Assembly: GCF_026191675.1 (NCBI RefSeq)
Contig: NZ_JAKRRY010000011.1
Coordinates: forward strand, 1-64,000
Reading direction: 5' to 3'
DNA length: 64,000 bases
Source: Vibrio qingdaonensis
GTDB taxonomy: Bacteria > Pseudomonadota > Gammaproteobacteria > Enterobacterales > Vibrionaceae
The position numbers and the translations under genes are program-made. Positions 17,563 through 27,876 of the stretch are shown here, piece after piece. The notes beneath the pieces are model-generated. The model was not told the origin of the DNA and searched no databases. It saw only the letters and a program-made list of their open reading frames with translations. Positions within the stretch are counted from its first letter, which is position 1; each line of letters starts with the position of its first letter.

Positions 17563-20500
17563 ATGATCAGTAAGTTCTTCATACATCGCCCCAAATTTGC
17601 GTTTGTCATTTCAATCGTTTTGACTTTATCGGGTTTGCTCTCTATTCCGGTATTACCGGTCGCAGAGTTTCCTAACATTTCGCCTCCGATGGTATCAGTC
17701 ACCACCTCCTACCCTGGAGCAAGCGCCGAAGTCGTCGCCGATACGGTCGCAAAAGTGATTGAAGCGGAAGTGAATGGCGTGGAAAACATGATTTACATGG
17801 AGTCCAAAGGCGCTAACGATGGCAGCTACAACTTGAGTGTGACCTTTGAAGTCGGCAGTAATGTCGATATGGCTCAGGTCAACGTGCAAAACCGGGTGCA
17901 GCAAGCCATGCCCCGACTGCCGTCCGAGGTTCAACGCAACGGTGTCAAAGTTGAGAAACAAGACCCGAACATCCTAATGATGCTAAACCTAGTCTCTCCC
18001 AACGAATCACTCGACAACCTATTTCTCAATAACTATATGGGCATCAATATTAAGGACAACCTTGCCCGCGTTAATGGCGTTTCAAAAGTCAGTATTATCG
18101 GTGGTATGGATTATTCGATGCGTATTTGGCTCAACCCTACTCGTATGGCAAGTCTAAATATCACGGTAGAAGAAGCCATTGCTGCCATTCAAGAGCAAAA
18201 TATACAAGTGGCTGCTGGGCGAATTGGGGCAGCTCCAGTACCAAGGGATCAGCAGTTCCAATACACCCTTTCAACCAAAGGACGCCTGAGTCATCCAGAA
18301 GAATTTGAAGAAATCATTATTCGCTCCAATCCAGATGGTAGCGCCGTCTACCTAAAAGACGTATCAAGAATCGAGCTCGGTGCAGCAAGCTACGATGCCG
18401 AAGCCATGCTCGATAACAAAGCGTCAGCACTTTTGTTTATATACCAAGCCAGTGGTGCTAACGCGCTAGAAGTTGCCAAAGGCGTTCATGAAGAACTGTC
18501 ACGATTACGAGAACAGTTTCCAGAAGATATGGACTACAAGGTTCTCTATGACACAACCCAGTTTGTCGAAACCTCCATTGATGAGATGATCGAGACTCTG
18601 CTCATCGCGGTATCGTTAGTTATCTTTGTTGTCTATATATTCTTGCAAGATATTCGGCAAACCTTGGTTCCTGCGATTGCGATTCCCGTGTCGCTCATTG
18701 GTACCTTCGCCTTCCTACTTGCAACGGGTATGAGCATAAACACAGTGTCCCTCTTCGCACTTATCCTCGCCATCGGTATTGTGGTAGATGATGCCATTGT
18801 TGTGGTCGAAAACACCACTCGCCTCATGCAGGATGAAGGGTTAAATGCTGTCGATGCAACGACAAAATCGATGCAAGAAGTGACGGGTCCAGTTGTCGCT
18901 ACAACACTAGTTTTGCTTGCGGTGTTCGCTCCGACAGCGGTCATGCCGGGCATTACCGGACAAATGTATGCGCAATTTTCCATCACTATTTGTATTGCGG
19001 TTCTAATTTCCTCGGTCAACGCCCTCACGCTCAGCCCCGCATTGTGTGCCTCTTTATTACGCCCACCTAAAACTCATGAAACGGGTTTTCATGCGAAATT
19101 TAACAAGGTGTTTGATAAAGCAACCGATAAGTATACCGGCTTCGTTTCCGGCATGGTTCGTAAACTCATGTTAGTTGGGGTGGTATACGCTCTACTCATT
19201 GGAGCGACTGGGCTACTTGCCACTTCGTTACCATCGGGTTTTGTACCCACCGAAGACAAAAAAGCATTTTTCGTTGACGTACAACTACCAAACGGGGCGT
19301 CGATAAACCGAACCAAAGAAGTCATGACCAAAATGGTGGATGACCTTAACCAGATTGAAGGCGTAACGAACGTTATTTCTGCAAGTGGTTACTCCATCAT
19401 TTCGGGTGCTGTCTCTTCGAATGCAGGTTTGATGGTGGTGATCCTCTCTCACTGGGATGAGCGACAAGACCCATCACTGGTTGAGTCACAGATCGTTCAG
19501 CGTGCTAATGGCGTCCTTGCTCGTTATAGTGAAGCACAAGCGGTTGGTTTCTCATTACCAGCCTTACCTGGTGTTGGTACGGTGTCAGGTGTTGAATTTT
19601 ACATTCAAGATACATTGGGTCGCTCACCTGCAAGCTTAGCAAGCGTCATGCGAGCAACGTCTATTGAAGCCACAACAGAGCCAGAACTTGCCGCGGCGTT
19701 TAGTACCTACCAAGCGGATGTACCTCAGCTATTTGTTGACGTAGATCGACAAAAAGCCAAAGTTCAAGGCGTTCAACTAAGCAGTATCTTTACCACATTA
19801 CAAACCATGCTTGGCTCTATGTATGTCAATGACTTTAACCGTTTCGGTAAAGTGTTTAGGGTCAACATGCAAGCTGAAACGGAATTTAGGGATTCTGAGC
19901 TTGATATCGCTCAGTTCTATATTCGCAATAAAGATGGGAATATGGTGCCACTCAATACTCTGGTGACGGTTGAACCAAAACTTGGACCCGAGTATATAAA
20001 CCAATTTAACCTTTACGGCGCGGTAAAAGTAAATGCGTTCCCTGCCCCTGGTTATAGCTCTGGGCAAGCGATTGAAGCGGTAAAACGTATTGCTGATACA
20101 ACCTTCCCTAACGGTTATACCTATGAATGGTCAGGACAAACTTACCAAGAACTCAAAGCGGGCAACCTCGCCCCGTTTATCTTTAGTTTGGCACTCATAT
20201 TCACCTACCTATTCTTAGTGGCGCAATATGAGAGCTGGACCGTACCCGTTTCCGTTATGTTAGCTGTCCCGGTTGCCATATTAGGCGCCTTTGTGTACAT
20301 CTGGATTATGGGCTCAGATATCAACCTTTACACTCAAATTGGTCTAGTACTGCTGATTGGACTTGCTTGTAAAAACGCCATTTTGATTGTGGAGTTCGCC
20401 AAGCAATTACGCGAAGGAGGCATGAGTATTACGGACGCTGCAGTGAAAGCCGCTCGATTGCGTTTTAGAGCAGTACTCATGACGGCGTTCTCGTTCATTC

Positions 20501-20688
20501 TTGGGGTTATCCCACTGGTTATTGCGACAGGCGCTGGCGCTGCAAGCCGTGTTTCCTTAGGTTACGCAGTAATGGGTGGCATGATTGCCGCCACTATCGT
20601 CGGTACATGTTTGGTGCCCGTTTTTTACGTCATGCTTCAATCGATGCGTGAAAAAGTAAAAGGAACCAAGCCAGACGCGCAGGCGTAA
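17563..20688 (+). CDS. RND multidrug efflux transporter (AcrB/MexB type)
   Basis: 1041 residues, the normal AcrB length. '[16 protein letters not shown]' forms TM1, a large periplasmic loop follows, TM4 carries '[15 protein letters not shown]' with the two proton-relay Asp residues, and the last helix cluster runs from about 870. This is the canonical HAE1 layout. It is translated after its adaptor (12 bases between genes). No outer-membrane channel gene is present, so a TolC from elsewhere would be needed. Substrates unknown. Confidence 0.94.
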   Translation: MISKFFIHRPKFAFVISIVLTLSGLLSIPVLPVAEFPNISPPMVSVTTSYPGASAEVVADTVAKVIEAEVNGVENMIYMESKGANDGSYNLSVTFEVGSNVDMAQVNVQNRVQQAMPRLPSEVQRNGVKVEKQDPNILMMLNLVSPNESLDNLFLNNYMGINIKDNLARVNGVSKVSIIGGMDYSMRIWLNPTRMASLNITVEEAIAAIQEQNIQVAAGRIGAAPVPRDQQFQYTLSTKGRLSHPEEFEEIIIRSNPDGSAVYLKDVSRIELGAASYDAEAMLDNKASALLFIYQASGANALEVAKGVHEELSRLREQFPEDMDYKVLYDTTQFVETSIDEMIETLLIAVSLVIFVVYIFLQDIRQTLVPAIAIPVSLIGTFAFLLATGMSINTVSLFALILAIGIVVDDAIVVVENTTRLMQDEGLNAVDATTKSMQEVTGPVVATTLVLLAVFAPTAVMPGITGQMYAQFSITICIAVLISSVNALTLSPALCASLLRPPKTHETGFHAKFNKVFDKATDKYTGFVSGMVRKLMLVGVVYALLIGATGLLATSLPSGFVPTEDKKAFFVDVQLPNGASINRTKEVMTKMVDDLNQIEGVTNVISASGYSIISGAVSSNAGLMVVILSHWDERQDPSLVESQIVQRANGVLARYSEAQAVGFSLPALPGVGTVSGVEFYIQDTLGRSPASLASVMRATSIEATTEPELAAAFSTYQADVPQLFVDVDRQKAKVQGVQLSSIFTTLQTMLGSMYVNDFNRFGKVFRVNMQAETEFRDSELDIAQFYIRNKDGNMVPLNTLVTVEPKLGPEYINQFNLYGAVKVNAFPAPGYSSGQAIEAVKRIADTTFPNGYTYEWSGQTYQELKAGNLAPFIFSLALIFTYLFLVAQYESWTVPVSVMLAVPVAILGAFVYIWIMGSDINLYTQIGLVLLIGLACKNAILIVEFAKQLREGGMSITDAAVKAARLRFRAVLMTAFSFILGVIPLVIATGAGAASRVSLGYAVMGGMIAATIVGTCLVPVFYVMLQSMREKVKGTKPDAQA

Positions 20689-20728
20689 TCGACTAATCGT
20701 TGCTATGTGCCCTCATCGATACACAAAC

Positions 20729-20753
20729 GCCCCAACCTAGCGTTGGGGCTTTT
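20729..20753 (+). terminator. Intrinsic terminator after the RND pump
   Basis: GCCCCAAC (20729-20736) and GTTGGGGC (20742-20749) over a 5-base loop, followed by TTTT. It lies 41 bases past the pump stop, between convergent genes. Confidence 0.92.
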
Positions 20754-20779
20754 AACTATCAACGTATCAACGTATCATT

Positions 20780-22228
20780 TTACCCACGTATCGAACCCTT
20801 CATACACTCTTGTTCCGTTAAGTAGGCTTCAATAATTTTTTCTGCAGACAAATCAATATCGGCGACAGAGGTATGACAGCTCAAGACAGAAAATAACATG
20901 GTTTTCAGCCCTTTATATCCTGATGTTGACGGGTATAACGTGCCTTCTTCTTGCAACCTATGGACCACACGCGCGGTAAGTTCATTACGATACTCGTCAT
21001 CGCCATGACCAAACTGGGCAGAGAATCGATTAGACACCACATCATTGAGAACGGTAATCCCATCTATGTCTGCCAGTGTGTTCGCCATACGTTTTGCTAA
21101 ATCGGTACAGTGGTCAATATGCTCAACGATTCCTTCCTTGCCAAGTGATTTAAACGCCGCGTAAACTGGCACACCACGAGCACGTCGAGACGCAGAAATA
21201 CCAAAATTAATCGCATTACGATCAGGCTTGTCCATTGCGTCATTCAAGTAATCACCCATATTGCTGCCGCCCATTGCTTTGGACAACGCCGCCGCATCTT
21301 TTACGACAATCATGCCGCTGTCATAAGGCATGTTGAACCACTTATGCCCATCGGTATCAATAGAATCTGCTCGTTCAATACCCGCGAGTAAGTGTTTTTG
21401 TTTATCGCTTGCCGCCGCCCATAAACCAATCGCGCCATCAACATGTAGCCAAGCGTTACCGTGCGCTTCTACTGCATCAGCCAGTTCATTAAACGGGTCA
21501 AAGGCACCAGAATCAATGCATCCCGCTTGTGCACAGACAAGGGTTGGCCCTTCTAGCAGCCCGATAGTTTCAGTGAGATTATCTGGAATAATCCGCAAAT
21601 TATCATCCGTCGGCACTGTGATAATGGTTTCCAAACCAATGCCAATCATAGAAAGCGCGCGTTTGATGGTAGAGTGAATTTGGTCGCTCACGACCACATT
21701 GATCCTTGGCGCATCAAAAAGACCTTGTGTCGCCACATCCCAGCCTGCTCGTTCAAGCAAGGTATTTCGAGCCGTAATTAATCCGGTATAAATGGCTTCT
21801 TGTGCACCAGAGGTAAAGCCTACCGCGGTGCCTTGGCTTAACCCCAGTAACTCAACCATCCAGTCGGCTGCTGTTTCTTCAACTACTGACATTGCTGGGC
21901 TCGACACGTAGTAAGGCACATTTTGATCCCATGCGCTTACTAACCAATCTGCAGCGAGTGATGCTGGAAATGAACTGCCGATCGCATAGCCAAAGAAGCG
22001 AGCACCGCCTGACGCGATAAGTCCTGCATCAACATTCTTCACCATGTCATCGATGACTTGTGATGGGTCAGTCGGTTTTAATGGCAAACGTCCACCAATT
22101 GCCGTCCGTAATGCTTGTGAACTCGTCCCTTTATCTACCGGTCTGTCTGCCAAAGACTCTAAGTAAGAAACCGAATGTTTTAGCGATTGCTCAAGTGGTG
22201 AACGATATTCATTAAAGCGATGTGTCAT
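20780..22228 (-). CDS. PLP-dependent group II amino-acid decarboxylase-like protein
   Basis: 482 residues from ATG 22228 (MTHRFNEYRSPLEQSL). It has the fold of type I PLP enzymes: 'VGFTSGAQEAIYTGLITARN' binding the phosphate, 'AWLHVDGAIG' with the PLP Asp, and 'DTDGHKWFNMPYDSG' with the Schiff-base Lys, the DxHKW signature of glutamate/tyrosine/DOPA decarboxylases. The N-terminal 'SPLEQSLKHSVSYLESL' is also typical. The amino-acid substrate cannot be told. It lies 86 bases after an AraC regulator on the same strand, and both starts are preceded by the same TTGTCATTT motif. Confidence 0.88.
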   Translation of the reverse strand: MTHRFNEYRSPLEQSLKHSVSYLESLADRPVDKGTSSQALRTAIGGRLPLKPTDPSQVIDDMVKNVDAGLIASGGARFFGYAIGSSFPASLAADWLVSAWDQNVPYYVSSPAMSVVEETAADWMVELLGLSQGTAVGFTSGAQEAIYTGLITARNTLLERAGWDVATQGLFDAPRINVVVSDQIHSTIKRALSMIGIGLETIITVPTDDNLRIIPDNLTETIGLLEGPTLVCAQAGCIDSGAFDPFNELADAVEAHGNAWLHVDGAIGLWAAASDKQKHLLAGIERADSIDTDGHKWFNMPYDSGMIVVKDAAALSKAMGGSNMGDYLNDAMDKPDRNAINFGISASRRARGVPVYAAFKSLGKEGIVEHIDHCTDLAKRMANTLADIDGITVLNDVVSNRFSAQFGHGDDEYRNELTARVVHRLQEEGTLYPSTSGYKGLKTMLFSVLSCHTSVADIDLSAEKIIEAYLTEQECMKGSIRG

Positions 22229-22286
22229 GATAATTTCTCTCTTTGCGTTGTGTGTCTTCATAATATGGAATTCAACGTGAGGAAAA

Positions 22287-22295
22287 TTGTCATTT
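22287..22295. promoter_or_regulatory. Candidate regulator site upstream of the decarboxylase
   Basis: TTGTCATTT lies 59 bases before the decarboxylase start. The same nine bases lie 58 bases before the AraC start (23409-23417), and both copies are followed by a CAC-containing stretch. It is a possible AraC-regulator half-site. Confidence 0.4.
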
Positions 22296-22313
22296 CGTGC
22301 CACCAGCTCAATC

Positions 22314-23351
22314 TTATCTTCTATCCCGACTAACGCCCGCTTTAGCGCTCTTTTGACACCGATATTGGGAAGGCGTCATGGCCATTTTCCGTTTGAAAAA
22401 TCGAGTAAAATTAGCAGAGTCACCATACCCCATATTCGCGGCGATCGCCGTTATGGATAAGCAAGAGTTGAGCAACAGATCTTGTGCACGCTCAAGAACG
22501 ATTTCTTCAATAACATCACGGTATGTCAGGCCCACGGCATGCAGACGTCTTTGAATGGTTCGGGTATGTAAGCATAAAATCCTTGATGCTTGTGACAGTG
22601 GCAGCTTACCCATACGTACATAAGGTTGCAGTGACTGTTTAAAGGCAGGAACAAACTGAATGGGTATTGGGCGGAGTACTTGCGCGGCATGGTTCGAAGG
22701 ATAGCGATGTAGCAAGGCGTCGGTATTCAGAATAGACGCATCTAAACGGATGCCTGTTACAGAGCGATGCGTAAAAAATTGGATATGAGCCAGCTGTGGA
22801 CAGGTAATAAAGGATTCCATGTCTGAGCTTCTTAATGTCACGTATCTATTCCAATGGCGACGTCCGGATAACGCTGATACCAACTCATCCATAAAGATGA
22901 CTGAGAACACTTCCGCATATTTAAACCAATCTTCACACACGCCCTCTTTATCACGAACAAACCAGTCATCCCCATTAAAGTGCTTGAGAGATAGTCGAGC
23001 ACCGCTTGAGTGGTCACTAATGATTTCATTAAATTGTTCCAGCGCCGACCTAACCGTCATCGGCCCATATTGGCTTAGCTGCGCGATCACGCTGGGGATA
23101 TAGCGCGTCTTACAAGCGTGTTGTATAGCTATGATGAACGCTTGCGGCGAGCAACTTTCTCCGAAGACCTTGATAAGACTACGTAGTGTCGCTTCAGGTA
23201 GGAAATCTTGATGGCATTGTTGAACATCCAATGGAGCGCTGATACTTGCAATCAGAGCGTGAATGTCAGGATTTTGCTCCTTAAAAAGCTCCCCTAAATC
23301 GTGCAAACTATTTGCCCTAATAAGGGGAATACTGTGAGTCGCACTCTTCAT
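22314..23351 (-). CDS. AraC-family transcriptional regulator
   Basis: 345 residues from ATG 23351 (MKSATHSIPLIRANSL). The C-terminal two-HTH domain is clear: 'QASRILCLHTRTIQRRLHAVGLTYRDVIEEI' near 255-285 and 'SITAIAANMGYGDSANFTRFFKRKMAMTPSQYR' at the end. The N-terminal domain is of the 'arabinose-binding-like' type found in OruR/ArgR-like regulators. It probably controls the decarboxylase that follows, and itself. An in-frame start 57 bases upstream is open but lacks the expected pattern. Confidence 0.85.
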   Translation of the reverse strand: MKSATHSIPLIRANSLHDLGELFKEQNPDIHALIASISAPLDVQQCHQDFLPEATLRSLIKVFGESCSPQAFIIAIQHACKTRYIPSVIAQLSQYGPMTVRSALEQFNEIISDHSSGARLSLKHFNGDDWFVRDKEGVCEDWFKYAEVFSVIFMDELVSALSGRRHWNRYVTLRSSDMESFITCPQLAHIQFFTHRSVTGIRLDASILNTDALLHRYPSNHAAQVLRPIPIQFVPAFKQSLQPYVRMGKLPLSQASRILCLHTRTIQRRLHAVGLTYRDVIEEIVLERAQDLLLNSCLSITAIAANMGYGDSANFTRFFKRKMAMTPSQYRCQKSAKAGVSRDRR

Positions 23352-23408
23352 ATCATCTCTTCTTGTTTTATAGGCCATCGCACCATAAACAAAAATCAAT
23401 CCACGCAC

Positions 23409-23417
23409 TTGTCATTT
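23409..23417. promoter_or_regulatory. Candidate regulator site upstream of the AraC gene
   Basis: TTGTCATTT, 58 bases before the start, matching the copy before the decarboxylase. Here it sits inside an imperfect TGTC-N7-GACA palindrome. Confidence 0.4.
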
Positions 23418-23475
23418 TACGACACGATAATGCATCGTTTTTAAATAGACTAAACGCGACGTCTAAAACGCGAAC

Positions 23476-24744
23476 TTAGACCCGAACTAAACGCGTTCGA
23501 AGACCATTACTCACCATCCACCACAACCATAGCCACTCAAATCGCGACAAAGTAGTGACCATCAAACCTCCTGTTGATGCGTATCGCTTGACCTGTATTC
23601 GTGCAATTAATCGATGATATTGAGTGTCAGCAGAAATACTCATGAATTGGTAGTGACCTTGGCTATGTCGCTTTTTAAACAGTAATACTTCAAGTTCAAC
23701 CTCTTCCATCCCCACTACAGCTAACAAGTACAGCCAAAAGAGCGGCAATTTTTGTTGCCTTTTAGCGCATTGATAGCGTTTCCAGAGTGTAATCAAGGCG
23801 CAAAGTGACAAGACCAGTCCTATCAACACCGTCATTATCCACTGCCAATAACTGCGAACATAACTGACCAATGTATGCTTAATAACAACCTCTTTAGGAG
23901 CAAGTTTTAATACATGCATTTGATTCGTATCGGGATGCCACTGATAAAGCTCAATCGTGGGTAGCGTGTAGCGACCCGGCTGTTCAAACACATACGTATA
24001 TTGCCGCTTAAACCTTGCAATATGCAGCCCTCGATTTTCGGAGTCTGATAACGTGATCTGCTGACGATAGCGTTGATAACCGTTATTGGCGCCTTCTTTT
24101 ATCAACCTATCAGGCATGAACATAATGCTGGTTTGTAACGCTTCGATACTCACTTCACGAATCAGGGCATCACCGACCAACAATTCGGTTTCATCCGATA
24201 ACGAAGAAATACGCTGCCACGTTTGTTCAAGTGTGACATCCGGGCTAACCAGCCAACTATTGTCCGGGTTCATGAACGCAGAGGGTTTGATTACCTCAAA
24301 CTTAATCGGCGTGGTTGTTAGGTAACCCGAGATATTCGATTGCTCCGATTTCACTTGCAGCTCAACCACAATGCTGGGGATAAGCAGCTCACCTGTCGCT
24401 AGCGGGTACAGCACAATATCCCACTGTTGGACGGCATACGTTTTCCCATTGCGCCGCTGGGTAGAATTCACCGCAAACGCGCTACGCGTTGCGACCAGTG
24501 CGTTTTCAACCTCGAAACGATGGACTTTCGTGCCCTTCGTAAACCAAGTATCGGTCGCTACCTCAACGGTAACCACCACTTGTTGATGTAATGCGACGGG
24601 TTGATTGGATGCGAGCTTGGCAGAAACCATCACCTTTGCCGATTCATTTAAGTTGGCTATCTCATTGCCATGGCACTGAGCAGCCATTGCCATCAATATC
24701 CAAACCAATAACACGCGCGCGCACATATTCAATAAATCAGTCAT
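23476..24744 (-). CDS. BatD-like oxygen-tolerance protein
   Basis: 422 residues. A signal peptide (about 1-27, '...AAQCHG') is followed by beta-rich repeats with 'VALHQQVVVTVEVATDTWFTKG' and 'FEQPGRYTLPTIELY', then a membrane span near 300-320 ('WIMTVLIGLVLSLCALITLW') and a cytoplasmic tail. This layout fits the BatD/'oxygen tolerance' family, normally part of a MoxR-VWA (Bat) gene set. It is the last gene of the nine-gene operon and its start overlaps the upstream gene by 8 bases. The tail is unusually long and its last residues are poorly conserved in type. Confidence 0.78.
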   Translation of the reverse strand: MTDLLNMCARVLLVWILMAMAAQCHGNEIANLNESAKVMVSAKLASNQPVALHQQVVVTVEVATDTWFTKGTKVHRFEVENALVATRSAFAVNSTQRRNGKTYAVQQWDIVLYPLATGELLIPSIVVELQVKSEQSNISGYLTTTPIKFEVIKPSAFMNPDNSWLVSPDVTLEQTWQRISSLSDETELLVGDALIREVSIEALQTSIMFMPDRLIKEGANNGYQRYRQQITLSDSENRGLHIARFKRQYTYVFEQPGRYTLPTIELYQWHPDTNQMHVLKLAPKEVVIKHTLVSYVRSYWQWIMTVLIGLVLSLCALITLWKRYQCAKRQQKLPLFWLYLLAVVGMEEVELEVLLFKKRHSQGHYQFMSISADTQYHRLIARIQVKRYASTGGLMVTTLSRFEWLWLWWMVSNGLRTRLVRV

Positions 24745-26371
24745 TGGCGCTCTCTGTCAGCGTCTTCGTGGCTGCTCCCAACTCTAATTGACGGTGAAAT
24801 TTATAGCCAAGAAACACCCCTAAATCACTATCGACACGCTTCATCCACTTTTCGTGAGCCTGCTTATTGCTGAGCAATTCTTTTGCACTAAGTGTTTCTT
24901 CTATTAACAACGATGGGTCCACTTCTTGTGTCACCCCTTCTGCTGTTTGCGGTTGTTGACCTAATTCCTGACTGCTCTCCATCTCACCACTACTAAGCTG
25001 CCCCTCAGAGAAATCGTTAATGTGTTCGATGATACTCACCATAAGGTCGAGATTATGCAGAGCCACAACATTGGCAGGTTCGCGTGTCAATATCTGTTGA
25101 TAAAGTGATATCGCCGCAATGTACTCTCTTTGATGAGCTAATGCCGCCGAGGCACCTAACTGCGCGTCAACGTTATCGATCCTTAAAAAATACTGCTGAG
25201 CACTTGGATAGTCAGCCGCGTAGTAAAAGGCGATCGCTTTCCAATAACTATCTTCAAATACCCTCGCCGCTTGCTCATAGTGCTGCTGCCTAAATAGGCG
25301 CTGTCCTTGCTGATCTTTGCTAAACCAGAGATTGAGCCATGCCTGCGACGTAACCTCACCGAAACTGGCGTAACTGTAAGGGCTGTAAACACTACTACAG
25401 ACAACGACCACCAGCCCCCATTGCACTAACCAACCACGACGAAACCACAATAAGTACAACAACATTAAAGGGAATAGAAGGTGATACCCCCAGTCGTACC
25501 AAGGCTCACTTTCACCACCGTTAAATTTAGCGTGTTGCTCTAACAGAGACGCTATCGCATCCACATCTCGATGTTCGATGGTAAAAGGCGTCCATTGCCC
25601 TCCTACCTTTTCCGCTAATGCCGACAACTTTTCCCGCTCCAACGGCATGGTGCTATCGGCGTGCGATCTACCGATTCCCCAAATCAGCAATTGATGCTGA
25701 TTTGTCGAGAAATAACGCTGAAAGTGATTCAGTCCAGCCGTACTTATCCCGTCAGTCATCAATATTACCGAGCCCGAGGTTGAGGACTTATTGAGTTCCG
25801 CATCGATAAGGGGCAACGTGTACTCTACAAATTTCCCTTCCCTTGGCATGATCTGTGGCTGAATTGCTGCCAATAATGAGTGAAACACTTCCCTGTCTAA
25901 TGTCGGTGGCATGGCTAAGTGAGCGCTGCCCGAAAACACCACTAACGAGACTTTGCCACTGCTTCGCTGTTGAAGCAGCTGAATGATTTTTTGTTTGGCC
26001 ATAAATAATCGGTTAGGCGCGACATCGGTCTGTTGCATTGAACTTGAAACGTCTAAGACAATAACTAACGGGGTCGAATCTTCGGCAAAGGGAGATGGTT
26101 GACGATACCAACTAGGCCCAGCCGCGATAATGACCGTTAACACACCGAGTACCGTGAGGCCCATCAATGGCCTATTTCGGTGCCATTTAGACTGTCCTAT
26201 TATCAACACTCTTTTTATGTGACAGGGTAACCCAAGCAACCAGGTGTTCGCCTGCTCGTGTTTTTGCCATCGAAAGCAAACCATCACAATAAAAGGCAGG
26301 AAAAGTAGCAACCAATATGGTCGTAAAAAGTGAAACGACTCAAACCACATCTCTATGTTTACGATATTCAC
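24737..26371 (-). CDS. VWA-domain membrane protein with TPR tail (BatB/BatC fusion)
   Basis: 544 residues. Helix near 15-30, helix near 70-85, then a von Willebrand A domain (about 95-290) with the MIDAS motif 'VIVLDVSSSMQQTD', a further helix near 305-320 and 350, then TPR-like repeats from about 355 ('GQRLFRQQHYEQAARVFEDS', 'AISLYQQILTREPANVVAL'). The layout fits a fusion of BatB and BatC. The VWA part would bind metal and partner proteins at the membrane; the TPR part would face the periplasm. It overlaps the neighbours by 4 and 8 bases, so translation is probably coupled. Confidence 0.85.
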   Translation of the reverse strand: MNIVNIEMWFESFHFLRPYWLLLFLPFIVMVCFRWQKHEQANTWLLGLPCHIKRVLIIGQSKWHRNRPLMGLTVLGVLTVIIAAGPSWYRQPSPFAEDSTPLVIVLDVSSSMQQTDVAPNRLFMAKQKIIQLLQQRSSGKVSLVVFSGSAHLAMPPTLDREVFHSLLAAIQPQIMPREGKFVEYTLPLIDAELNKSSTSGSVILMTDGISTAGLNHFQRYFSTNQHQLLIWGIGRSHADSTMPLEREKLSALAEKVGGQWTPFTIEHRDVDAIASLLEQHAKFNGGESEPWYDWGYHLLFPLMLLYLLWFRRGWLVQWGLVVVVCSSVYSPYSYASFGEVTSQAWLNLWFSKDQQGQRLFRQQHYEQAARVFEDSYWKAIAFYYAADYPSAQQYFLRIDNVDAQLGASAALAHQREYIAAISLYQQILTREPANVVALHNLDLMVSIIEHINDFSEGQLSSGEMESSQELGQQPQTAEGVTQEVDPSLLIEETLSAKELLSNKQAHEKWMKRVDSDLGVFLGYKFHRQLELGAATKTLTESAND

Positions 26372-27390
26372 AGGTTATGCTCTTTGTTCAACACTGAAGC
26401 CGATGTGCGCGGTTTGCTGCCTTTTATCAATCGGTAACACATAAATAGCAAATAATTGAGTAGCGCAATGATGACTGGTATCTCGTGCAAGCTCGTCTTG
26501 GGTTGATAACTAAAACTCTGATAGAGCGTTGGATCCAGATCGGAAATAGTGTGGTAGATGTTATCAAGCTCATTCGATGACAAGGCCAAAAAGGCTTCGG
26601 CATCCGTCAGAGCTGACATTTCTTTCATCGTATCAAAGTCGATGGCCTGCTCTCCTGTTGTATTGGGGTTACCCATCGCCACCATATACAGCCGGACCCC
26701 ATAAGCCTTAGCAACCTTAGCGGCATCAATTGGCGGAACAAGACTGTTGGTATCATTGCCATCCGTTAGAACAATCACTACTTTTTCAGACATGTTATTC
26801 GTTGCCCGGCCTAGATAGGTTTTTATCGCGAGACCCACTGCATCACCTAAATGGGTACTTTCACCTGCCATTGCGACTTCAGCTTGCTCTAACAGCGTCA
26901 GCCAAGCCTGATGATCGGCGGTGAACGGCGCTTGAAGGTAAGGCGTGTCTCCAAAGACGATGAGCCCTAGACGGTCACCTTGCCGACGTTCACTAAAGGT
27001 TTGCAAAACCGACTTGGCCGCGTCCAATCTAGATTGTGAGTGACCGGTATTATCGACAAAGTCTTGTTCCGACATTGAACCGGACAGGTCAACAACCAGC
27101 ATCAAATCTCGGCCAATTAATTGATGCGTCTGCGGAGTATCAAGCCAAACCGGTTTTGCGGCAGCGAGGACAAGCATCATCCAAGTCATCAGCAAAGAAA
27201 CATGCTGCCAGCGACTCGGCTTAAGACTCACCGCTCCTTTTGTTGCATCTAAACCTAACGATTCAACCAAACGCTCAAAAAATGGCACCAACAGCGCCTG
27301 TTTTGTTGTCTGATAGCTTGGTGCCCATCGATACACCCCGTACGGAAGAGGGAGCAAGAGTAACCACCAAGGATTTGCCAACTCAATCAT
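26368..27390 (-). CDS. VWA-domain membrane protein (BatA-like)
   Basis: 340 residues. An N-terminal hydrophobic segment ('PWWLLLLPLPYGVY'), a helix near 67-82, a VWA domain (about 95-290) with intact MIDAS 'LMLVVDLSGSMSEQDF', and a C-terminal helix near 312-326. This is the BatA/BatB topology: membrane-anchored with the VWA domain between helices. It would act with the MoxR ATPase and the second VWA protein. Its stop overlaps the next start by 4 bases. Confidence 0.88.
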   Translation of the reverse strand: MIELANPWWLLLLPLPYGVYRWAPSYQTTKQALLVPFFERLVESLGLDATKGAVSLKPSRWQHVSLLMTWMMLVLAAAKPVWLDTPQTHQLIGRDLMLVVDLSGSMSEQDFVDNTGHSQSRLDAAKSVLQTFSERRQGDRLGLIVFGDTPYLQAPFTADHQAWLTLLEQAEVAMAGESTHLGDAVGLAIKTYLGRATNNMSEKVVIVLTDGNDTNSLVPPIDAAKVAKAYGVRLYMVAMGNPNTTGEQAIDFDTMKEMSALTDAEAFLALSSNELDNIYHTISDLDPTLYQSFSYQPKTSLHEIPVIIALLNYLLFMCYRLIKGSKPRTSASVLNKEHNL

Positions 27391-27399
27391 ACCTTTCCC

Positions 27400-27876
27400 T
27401 TAACGATGATATTTAATCCAATCACACGCCATCGACTCAAGCTGCATTAAATCACTCGACGTCCACTCATTGTTTGGTTGCGGGGTATAGAGGCGACGCT
27501 GCCAAAGACGAGCGATGGGTGTCGTAAAGTCACAATCTTTGGTTTGACTCGTTAAAAACATCAACCACTGTTCATCATATAAAGACGCGACTGAGGTATG
27601 AGGGTAACGATAACAAGCGACCTGCTTCAAAATACTGTTGATGGTCATTAGGTAAGTTTTAGCGTCAGCTTTCGATAAACGTCTTATTGCCTTGAGTGCT
27701 GTTCGTCGGTATCTATTTGAGCGATATCGCCGTAAAAACCGGACCATCACGCTTGCGCTAGCAATGAAAACAATGACTAAAACCAACTTCCAACCAACCG
27801 TTTCAGGATAAAAATCAACACTAGGCGGCAGTGTTGGGTCAATTAACGTTTTTAGAAGTATGTTATTTTTTGACAT
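27400..27876 (-). CDS. DUF4381 membrane protein
   Basis: 158 residues. One membrane span near 28-48 ('GWKLVLVIVFIASASVMV') is followed by a basic, helical cytoplasmic domain with 'TYLMTINSILKQVACYRYPH' and 'LYDEQWLMFL'. This matches DUF4381, a family found almost only in MoxR-DUF58-VWA clusters. Function unknown; it may be the membrane partner of the DUF58 protein. It overlaps that gene by 14 bases. Confidence 0.85.
   Translation of the reverse strand: MSKNNILLKTLIDPTLPPSVDFYPETVGWKLVLVIVFIASASVMVRFLRRYRSNRYRRTALKAIRRLSKADAKTYLMTINSILKQVACYRYPHTSVASLYDEQWLMFLTSQTKDCDFTTPIARLWQRRLYTPQPNNEWTSSDLMQLESMACDWIKYHR

Noticed and set aside
18633..19028. 131-codon minus-strand frame inside the RND pump gene
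   Set aside because: It is antisense to a clear RND membrane region, with no ribosome-binding site and unnatural Thr/Ser-rich composition.
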